This document shows positions 5,931 to 11,030 of a stretch of DNA of 12,401 nt, in pieces. Positions within the stretch are counted from its first letter, which is position 1, and each line of letters begins with the position of its first letter. The notes under the pieces were generated by a model. It saw nothing but the letters and a program-made list of their open reading frames with translations, was not told the origin of the DNA and searched no databases. Origin of the DNA: an uncultured Clostridia bacterium (GTDB lineage Bacteria; Bacillota; Clostridia; Oscillospirales; Ruminococcaceae); contig CALXKG010000090.1 of NCBI GenBank assembly GCA_944388825.1, positions 1 to 12,401 of the forward strand. Reading direction: 5' to 3'. The position numbers and the translations under genes are program-made.

Positions 5931-6455
5931 CTACCGGCCTTTCCGGCAGAAATCCTGCGGGCGGAGGATGGTGATCTCCCGCCCCAGCTTCTGCGCATAC
6001 CGGATGGTCTGGGCGGTGCCGCCCCGGGCGGAACCGTTGTAGACGGCGATCACCCGCCCGGCATGGTCGACCATATAGCGGTTGCGCAGCTGGTAGACGC
6101 CCCGCCGGTATGCGGGCAGCAGCGTCACCCGCTCGTCCGCCTTGTTGAGCAGCCACCGGTGCCGCTCCGCCCAATATGCCGGCCAGCCGTCCGTCTGCCC
6201 GGGGAACGGCACCACCGCCACCAGCCGCACCCACGGGTAAAACTGCCGCAGGGCGGCGGTCAGTTCCCCGGCGACGATATCCACCCCCATCGCCATCCCG
6301 CAGTAAAAGGTGTCATACCCCGTGTCGATCGCCTCTTCGATCGTATTCTGCAGCGTCAGCCGGAAATAGTCGGCGTCGACCCGCATCAGCCGGGAAGGCC
6401 GGTGGCCGGTAAAGCAGACGGATTTTTCCGTCCCGGGCAGGGCGGATTCAGACAT
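5931..6455 (-). CDS. YpsA/DUF1273-type SLOG family protein
   Basis: 174 aa from the ATG at 6455, chosen because GAGGTGAT lies just upstream; a GTG three codons earlier overlaps that ribosome site. CFTGHRP (14-20) and CGMAMGVDIVAGE (52-64) are hallmarks of the DUF1273/YpsA group of the SLOG (Rossmann-like, DprA/LOG-related) superfamily, thought to bind nucleotides or nucleotide-derived ligands. Further conserved-looking segments are PFPGQTDGW (83-91), YQLRNRYMVDHA (121-132) and AVYNGSARGGTAQTIRYA (137-154), the last matching the ligand-binding GGT segment. B. subtilis YpsA has been linked to cell division and stress, but the biochemical role is unsettled. It stands alone here, with no defence genes next to it, so a housekeeping rather than an immunity role is more likely. 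Confidence 0.88.
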   Translation of the reverse strand: MSESALPGTEKSVCFTGHRPSRLMRVDADYFRLTLQNTIEEAIDTGYDTFYCGMAMGVDIVAGELTAALRQFYPWVRLVAVVPFPGQTDGWPAYWAERHRWLLNKADERVTLLPAYRRGVYQLRNRYMVDHAGRVIAVYNGSARGGTAQTIRYAQKLGREITILRPQDFCRKGR

Positions 6456-6505
6456 GGGGATCACCTCGGTTCAGGCGTTTGGCCTGTTTATTCTGGATCC
6501 TCTCC

Positions 6506-6514
6506 AGTATACCA
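6506..6514 (-). promoter_or_regulatory. Extended -10 promoter for the SLOG gene
   Basis: On the minus strand TGG-TATACT is an extended -10. The -35 region is weak. It sits downstream of the terminator at 6559-6608, so the SLOG gene is an independent unit, with a leader of about 45 nt. Confidence 0.6.
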
Positions 6515-6558
6515 TATTTTCGGAAAATTTACCAGACTTAATTTCGAACAAACAGCTT

Positions 6559-6608
6559 AAAAAGCCTTTCCGGAAGAAACGGGAAAATCCCGCCCTTCCG
6601 GAAAGGCT
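6559..6608 (-). terminator. Rho-independent terminator of the basic-tail membrane protein gene
   Basis: Perfect 14-bp stem AGCCTTTCCGGAAG (6563-6576) with CTTCCGGAAAGGCT (6595-6608). A small inner hairpin GGGA/TCCC (6581-6584/6588-6591) lies in the loop. Read leftwards it is followed by TTTTT (6563-6559). Confidence 0.92.
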
Positions 6609-6636
6609 CCTGCGTATTCCGGATATCCTGTTTGCC

Positions 6637-7224
6637 TCAATGCCCGCCCTTTTTCTTTTTCTTCTTTTTGGGGGCGTTTTTCTGCCGGAGCTTTTCCTCC
6701 TTCTCCGCCCGCTCTTTGGCCTTGCGGGCGGCGGCCCGCTGGGCGTTTTTCGCGGCGGTCTTGGAGGCGACCCGGGGGGCGTAGCCGGCCGTGGACGCGG
6801 CGTCCGCCTTCCCTTCCGGCTGACGCGCGGCGGGGGCGGCTTTTTTCGCCGGCCTGTTTTCTTCCACCCACTTTTCCGCTTCGGTCTGACGGCGGCTGCG
6901 GGCCCAGCGGCCAAAGATAAGGCCCAGCACGCTGCAGAAAACGCCCAAAACCGCGTAGAGCCACGCCGACTCATTATAGTAGACCAGCAGGCTCCCGACC
7001 CATCCGGCCGCGGGGTATACAAGGAAAACAAGGCTGCGGCCGCCCCGCAGACTGTACATCAGCCCCGTCACCGCGCAGAAGATCGGGTTTAAAAGCACCA
7101 GCAGAAGGGTCAGCACCGACGGCGCCGCCTCTTCCGGGAAAAAGTTGACCGCCAGCGGCAGCGCCAGGAACCAGATAAGGTGGGCGAGCAGCCAGGGAAG
7201 CTGTTTGGTCAGTTTGTCCTGCAA
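6637..7224 (-). CDS. Hypothetical four-helix membrane protein with a basic tail
   Basis: 195 aa from a TTG at 7224. An earlier in-frame TTG at 7251 is less likely because AGGAAGGGAG lies after it and 9 nt before the 7224 codon. Four hydrophobic segments (about 9-29, 36-58, 67-83, 88-106) are followed by a soluble tail of about 90 residues that is very rich in Ala, Lys, Arg and Glu and ends in seven consecutive lysines then GGH. Small multi-helix proteins with Lys/Ala-rich tails are common and mostly unnamed in Clostridia; I do not recognise a family. Positive-inside expectation puts the tail in the cytoplasm, where it could touch RNA, DNA or membrane lipids, but that is only inference. Single-gene transcript with promoter at 7267-7296 and a strong terminator. 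Confidence 0.75.
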   Translation of the reverse strand: MQDKLTKQLPWLLAHLIWFLALPLAVNFFPEEAAPSVLTLLLVLLNPIFCAVTGLMYSLRGGRSLVFLVYPAAGWVGSLLVYYNESAWLYAVLGVFCSVLGLIFGRWARSRRQTEAEKWVEENRPAKKAAPAARQPEGKADAASTAGYAPRVASKTAAKNAQRAAARKAKERAEKEEKLRQKNAPKKKKKKKGGH

Positions 7225-7266
7225 GGTAGAAAACTCCCTTCCTGTTGTCAAATTTTGATATATTTT

Positions 7267-7296
7267 ATTATAACAAAAGATTTCCGGCTTTGTATA
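7267..7296 (-). promoter_or_regulatory. Promoter for the basic-tail membrane protein
   Basis: On the minus strand a perfect TATAAT (7272-7267) has TATACA (7296-7291, 4 of 6) 18 bp upstream. Start near 7260, leader of about 36 nt. It diverges from the ABC-F promoter at 7414. Confidence 0.6.
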
Positions 7297-7413
7297 TCGT
7301 CAAATGCGATAAAAAGGCAGAAGCAGTTTTGGTTGGTTTTACCGGTTCTCCCCCTCTCCCCCGGGCATACCGGCGGGTAAAACGCCGGAATGGGGAAATC
7401 ACGGGAAACCCCG

Positions 7414-7442
7414 TTGACAATCCCATCCGGATATGCTATACT
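7414..7442 (+). promoter_or_regulatory. Consensus sigma-A promoter for the ABC-F gene
   Basis: Perfect TTGACA (7414-7419), exactly 17 bp spacer, TATACT (7437-7442, 5 of 6). This is the best promoter in the window and implies strong constitutive initiation near 7449, consistent with control being exerted afterwards by attenuation. The leader to the ABC-F ATG is about 230 nt. Confidence 0.92.
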
Positions 7443-7484
7443 CCCTTTTGTACGAATCCACCACCGCCAGAGGAGAAAGAGAGA

Positions 7485-7496
7485 ATGCGCAAATAA
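7485..7496 (+). CDS. Three-codon leader peptide (MRK)
   Basis: ATG CGC AAA TAA preceded by AGAGGAGAAA (AGGAG at 7471-7475, 9 nt spacing), a strong ribosome site placed about 35 nt after the predicted transcription start. Nothing else in the leader needs such a site. Very short upstream ORFs of this kind precede some attenuated ABC-F resistance genes (Listeria lmo0919 is the case I recall). A ribosome held here by an antibiotic would cover the bases just after the stop, which are those of the 9-bp anti-antiterminator stem. Confidence 0.7.
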   Translation: MRK

Positions 7497-7497
7497 T

Positions 7498-7661
7498 CTG
7501 TTTTCCCATGACACGACCGAAAGCCGCCTTTCAAAGGCTTTTTCGGCGTCCGGAAAACAGGTGCGGTTCCCGCGCTCCCGGCGGTTTTTCCGCTTTTCAG
7601 GCGGAATTGCCCCTCCCTGCGCGGCAGCCTGTTCCCGGACGGAACAGGCTGTTTTTATTTT
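7498..7661 (+). promoter_or_regulatory. Transcription attenuator with alternative pairings
   Basis: Three competing pairings are visible. (1) CTGTTTTCC (7498-7506), beginning 2 nt after the upstream ORF stop, pairs perfectly with GGAAAACAG (7552-7560), enclosing a hairpin CCGAAAGCC/GGCTTTTTCGG (about 7517-7545). (2) The same GGAAAACAGG (7552-7561) can instead pair with CCTGTTCC (7628-7635) with a 2-nt bulge, which would destroy the terminator. (3) The terminator stem itself, 7625-7635/7641-7651. A minor hairpin lies at 7588-7593/7601-7606. Free transcripts should form 1 and 3 (off); a stalled ribosome on the upstream ORF blocks 1, freeing the middle strand for 2 (on). Confidence 0.75.
7625..7661 (+). 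terminator. Leader terminator upstream of the ABC-F gene
   Basis: Perfect 11-bp stem CAGCCTGTTCC (7625-7635) with GGAACAGGCTG (7641-7651), loop CGGAC, followed by TTTTTATTTT (7652-7661). It lies within the transcript, only 19 bp before the ABC-F start codon, so it is an attenuator and not the end of an upstream gene: no gene lies between the promoter and it except the three-codon ORF. Confidence 0.93.
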
Positions 7662-7680
7662 CGCGAAAGAAGGGGTACCC

Positions 7681-9234
7681 ATGCATATCCAGATCGAAAA
7701 CCTGAGCGTTTCCCATAAACGCGACCTCCGGCCGCTGATCGAGGACCTTTCCTTCGTCCTGCGGGACGGGGACCGGTGCGCGGTGATCGGCGAGGAAGGG
7801 AACGGCAAATCCACCCTCCTCAAAATCATCGCCTGCCCGGAAGAGGCGGCAGGCTACGCCGATTTTTCCGGCAGCGTCCGCACCGGCGGGGCGGTCATCG
7901 GCTATTTAAAACAGGAGCTTTCGGAGGCGGAAAAGCGGATGCCGGTCACCGCTTACCTGGCGGCGGGCCCCGGGTATGACCTTCTGGGGTTTGGCGACTG
8001 TGTCGACATCCTAAACCAGGTGGGCTTCGACCCCGCCCTCTTCTTCGACGACCGCCCGGCCGGGAGCCTCTCCGGCGGGGAGAAGGTCAAGATGCAGCTG
8101 GTCCGGCTGCTGATCGGGCAGCCGGACATCCTGGTGCTGGACGAGCCGAGCGGCGATCTGGACCTGGAAGCGCTCCGCTGGCTGGAACGGTTCATCCTCC
8201 GCTGCGGCAAGCCGGTCCTCTACGTCTCCCACGACGAAACGCTGCTGGAACGGACCGCCAACATGATCATCCATCTGGAGCTGGTCCGCCGCAAGACCCT
8301 CCCCCGGGCGACGGTGCAGCGGGTGGGCTACCGGGAGTATGTCAGCAGGCGGCTTTCCGCCCTCTCCCACCAGGAACAGATGGCCAGGGACGAACAGGCC
8401 CGGTTCGACGCCCAGCAGGAGCGGCTGCGGGAACTGAAAGAGAAGGTCAACCGTTCGATGGCGTCCCTTTCCCGGGCGGAGGCCCCCCACGCCGGCAAGA
8501 TGCTCAAGCGCAAGATGCACGCCGTCACCTCGATGGACAAACGGTTCCAGCGGGAGGCGGAAAACATGACCCGGATGCCGGACGTCGAAGAGGCGATCGC
8601 CCTCCACTTCCCGCCCTGCAATTACCCCGCCGGCAAGCGGCTGGAGCTTTCCTTCCCTTCAGTTGAAACGCCGGAAGGGACGCCCCTTTCGGGGGCGGTC
8701 AAGCTCTGGCTGTACGGCCCGGAAAAGATCTGCATCGTCGGACGGAACGGGGCCGGCAAGACGACGCTGATGCGGAAAATGTGGGAGGCCCTGAAAGACC
8801 GCCCGGACATCCGCGCCGCCTATATGCCCCAGAATTATTTCGACCTGCTGCCGGAGGAGGCGACGCCGGTCGAATTCCTGACCAGAGACGGCAGCAGGGC
8901 CGAAGCGTCGGAGATCCGCTCCTTTTTGGGAAGCGTCAAATACACCCCCGAGGAAATGGACCACCCGATTTCCGCGCTCTCCGGCGGCCAGAAGGGGAAG
9001 CTCCTGTTCCTCTCGATGATCCGTTCGGGGGCGCAGCTGCTTCTGCTGGACGAGCCGACCCGCAACTTCTCCCCCCTCTCCGGCCCGGTCATCCGGGCGA
9101 TGCTGCGGGAATTTCAGGGCGGGATCATCAGCGTCTCCCACGACCGGCGGTTTATCGCCGAGGTGGCGGAAAGCGTCTACCGGCTGGATGAGACGGGGCT
9201 GGAATATGTCGATAAGGAAACGGTGATCCGGTAA
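7681..9234 (+). CDS. ABC-F ATPase, probable ribosome-protection antibiotic-resistance factor
   Basis: 517 aa from the ATG at 7681, preceded by AAGAAGGGG with 5 nt spacing; the frame is open to 7390 but that part holds the leader and terminator. Two ATP-binding domains and no membrane helices. Domain 1: Walker A GEEGNGKST (37-45), signature LSGGE (130-134), Walker B LVLDEP with Glu155, switch His184. Linker about 195-320, highly charged and helical (coiled-coil-like 222-295), the part that reaches the ribosomal E site and the peptidyl-transferase region. Domain 2: GRNGAGKTT (354-362), LSGGQ (433-437), LLLLDEP with Glu458, His487. The second D-loop reads RNFSPLS and not the usual NHLD. Family members dislodge lincosamides, pleuromutilins, streptogramins or macrolides from ribosomes, or act in translation generally. 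The attenuated leader favours a resistance role. Base composition matches its neighbours, so it looks resident. Confidence 0.9.
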   Translation: MHIQIENLSVSHKRDLRPLIEDLSFVLRDGDRCAVIGEEGNGKSTLLKIIACPEEAAGYADFSGSVRTGGAVIGYLKQELSEAEKRMPVTAYLAAGPGYDLLGFGDCVDILNQVGFDPALFFDDRPAGSLSGGEKVKMQLVRLLIGQPDILVLDEPSGDLDLEALRWLERFILRCGKPVLYVSHDETLLERTANMIIHLELVRRKTLPRATVQRVGYREYVSRRLSALSHQEQMARDEQARFDAQQERLRELKEKVNRSMASLSRAEAPHAGKMLKRKMHAVTSMDKRFQREAENMTRMPDVEEAIALHFPPCNYPAGKRLELSFPSVETPEGTPLSGAVKLWLYGPEKICIVGRNGAGKTTLMRKMWEALKDRPDIRAAYMPQNYFDLLPEEATPVEFLTRDGSRAEASEIRSFLGSVKYTPEEMDHPISALSGGQKGKLLFLSMIRSGAQLLLLDEPTRNFSPLSGPVIRAMLREFQGGIISVSHDRRFIAEVAESVYRLDETGLEYVDKETVIR

Positions 9235-9289
9235 TGCGGGTGACCGTCCGGCCGCGGCCGTCCCATCAAATTGTATATCCGCTTTTTTC

Positions 9290-9320
9290 ACCGGCAGTTT
9301 CCCACTGCCGGTTTGTTTTT
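9290..9320 (+). terminator. Terminator of the ABC-F gene
   Basis: Perfect 9-bp stem ACCGGCAGT (9290-9298) with ACTGCCGGT (9304-9312), 5-nt loop, then TTGTTTTT to 9320, 55 bp after the ABC-F stop codon. Confidence 0.9.
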
Positions 9321-9483
9321 GCCTGCGGAAAACCGGCCGCAGCGGCAGAACTATGAATTTTTTGTAAACTTTATTCCATTTTTGCAGCAATTCCGCCTAT
9401 TGATCTGTTATTAGGGTAAGTAGCAGAAAAAGGAAATTTCCCGATCGTGAAAAGGGATCCAAATCAGACAGGAGTGAAACCAG

Positions 9484-10935
9484 ATGAAAAAGACGGCAAA
9501 AAAACTTGCAGCCGCCCTGCTGCTGGCGTCGGTAAGCCTCGCGGCGCTCCCGGCGGCTATGCCGGCGGCAGCGGGACCCGCCCCGGCGGCCGCATCCGGG
9601 AACCTCGGGAGCGGCTTTAAATGGAAGTGGGAGGCGGATACCGGGACGCTCACCATCACCGGCCGGGGTGAGATCCCCGAAAACCTCTCCCGCCTGCCGG
9701 AAATCCCGGAAGGCGGGGTAAAGACCCTCGTCATCGGCAAAAATGTCACGGACGCGTCGGTGCTGACCAGCGTCTTCCAGGAGATCAAGCCCACCGAGGC
9801 CTTCATCGTCGAAGAAGGGAACCAGTACCTCTCGGCATCGGGCGGCGGCCTCTATTCGGCCGACGGCAAGACCCTCATCAGCTACGCCACCGGCGTCCCC
9901 GACATCGTCATCCCGGACGGGGTGGAAGTGGTCGGGCCCTACGCTTTTTTGGACTGCCTGCCCGACTCGATCATCCTGCCGGAGAGCGTGACCACCCTCG
10001 ACCCCGACACCTTCAGCGCGATGGGCGAATGCGGGCCGGTCGGCATCGTCATCCCGGAATCGGTCGAGTCGATCGGCTACCGTGCGTCGAAAGCGGACGT
10101 GTATATGTTCCAGCCGTTTTTCTTCTATATGCGGGAGGGCGAAATGCGCTGCACCTGGTCGAGTGCCGGCGACCATGTCCCGATGCTGATCGAGGCGTGG
10201 GAGCACCTCGGCTTCCGGACGCCGGAGGAAATCTACGCGGGGCTGTCGGAACCCGCCTCCTACGGCCTGCGCACCTTCTACGCCGAGGGCACCGACCACA
10301 CCCCCTACACCTTCTTCATCACCAAAGAGGGAATTTATGACCAGATCGGCTGGGTATACGACGGGGAAAAGGTCTACGGCACCTACATCGAACACGGCGC
10401 CTACCTCGCAAAAGTGGACGGCATGGAGCGTTATCCCTCTTCTGACAGCGGCTACCGGGAAGCCTGGTTTGCCTTCAACGCCGATTATTCCCTCCGCAAC
10501 CCGCCCCTCGACCTGATGGTTGTCACCACCGAGTCGCTGACCCCCATCTCCCTCTCGGAAGCCACCGGCGGGAAAGGCGTCTGCACCGGCCCCGACACCG
10601 GCTTCCGGGGGCTTGTCTACCGCGGTGAGAAAGCCTACATCTACGACGACAACGGCCAGATGCAGAAAAGCGGCTGGTACGAGGCGGACGGGGACTGGTA
10701 TTACCTGAATGACTACGGCGCGGGGGCCGTCAGCTGCTGGCGGGACGGGACTGACGGCTCTCCCCGCTACCTCAAAGCCGACGGCAAAATGGCCCGGAAC
10801 GAGTGGATCGAGGACTACGGGAACTGGTACTATCTCGGCCTTGACGGCACACCCTTCACCGGCGCCCGGACGCTGGACGGCAAAGAATACCGTTTTGACG
10901 AAAATGGCGTCCTTCTTTCCGGCGAGCCGGGATAA
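9484..10935 (+). CDS. Secreted BspA-like protein with C-terminal wall-binding-type repeats
   Basis: 483 aa; the ATG follows AGGAG with 9 nt spacing. Signal peptide 1 to about 30 (KK start, Leu/Ala core, AxA-like end). Residues 44-62 (FKWKWEADTGTLTITGRGE) match the opening motif of BspA-like surface proteins. About 80-200 contain short leucine-rich repeat-like units (VIPDGVEVVGPYAFLDCLPDSIILPESVTTL is split over two units, 142-172). The middle, about 205-350, is unrecognised. About 375-478 carry aromatic repeats such as GWYEADGDWYYLNDYG (397-412) and NWYYLGLDG (447-455), typical of choline- or glucan-binding cell-wall repeats. It is probably exported and attached noncovalently to the wall, with a role in adhesion or binding. 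No sortase motif. No strong promoter found in 9321-9483. A paralogue follows. Confidence 0.88.
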   Translation: MKKTAKKLAAALLLASVSLAALPAAMPAAAGPAPAAASGNLGSGFKWKWEADTGTLTITGRGEIPENLSRLPEIPEGGVKTLVIGKNVTDASVLTSVFQEIKPTEAFIVEEGNQYLSASGGGLYSADGKTLISYATGVPDIVIPDGVEVVGPYAFLDCLPDSIILPESVTTLDPDTFSAMGECGPVGIVIPESVESIGYRASKADVYMFQPFFFYMREGEMRCTWSSAGDHVPMLIEAWEHLGFRTPEEIYAGLSEPASYGLRTFYAEGTDHTPYTFFITKEGIYDQIGWVYDGEKVYGTYIEHGAYLAKVDGMERYPSSDSGYREAWFAFNADYSLRNPPLDLMVVTTESLTPISLSEATGGKGVCTGPDTGFRGLVYRGEKAYIYDDNGQMQKSGWYEADGDWYYLNDYGAGAVSCWRDGTDGSPRYLKADGKMARNEWIEDYGNWYYLGLDGTPFTGARTLDGKEYRFDENGVLLSGEPG

Positions 10936-10948
10936 AATACTTAAAATT

Positions 10949-10970
10949 CCGCAACAGTTTGCGGCGTTTT
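10949..10970 (+). terminator. Probable weak terminator between the two BspA-like genes
   Basis: CCGCAA (10949-10954) pairs with TTGCGG (10959-10964), followed by CGTTTTAT. The stem is only 6 bp and the U-run short, so partial readthrough into the second paralogue is likely. Confidence 0.5.
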
Positions 10971-11030
10971 ATACACTTATTGTACAGAGGGCTGAAAAGC
11001 CCCAAAAACCCCCGAAAGGAGAAATGTTCG

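Noticed and set aside
5341..6234. Long minus-strand frames (up to 297 residues) across the gene-free region and the SLOG gene
   Set aside because: They overlap the well-supported SLOG gene in another frame, are rich in Arg/Pro/Gly as expected of off-frame GC-rich DNA, and show no ribosome site or domain.
5931..6455. SLOG protein as part of a defence island
   Set aside because: No nuclease, toxin, cyclase or other immune gene lies nearby, and the protein matches the widespread stand-alone YpsA/DUF1273 type.
7390..7680. N-terminal extension of the ABC-F protein, giving 614 residues
   Set aside because: The extension would start between the promoter's upstream flank and the -35, and would read through the leader ORF and a perfect terminator. 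The family motif starts right after the ATG at 7681, which has its own ribosome site.
7433..7705. 90-residue plus-strand frame overlapping the leader
   Set aside because: Its ATG lies inside the -10 region, upstream of the predicted transcription start, so it cannot be translated from this promoter. It has no family features.
9397..10395. 332-residue minus-strand frame opposite the first BspA-like gene
   Set aside because: Shadow of the real gene, whose signal peptide, motifs and ribosome site are on the plus strand.
10989..11010. Hairpin GGGCT/AGCCC before the second BspA-like gene as a terminator
   Set aside because: It is followed by A- and C-rich bases, not a U-run, on the plus strand, and the stem is only 5 bp.
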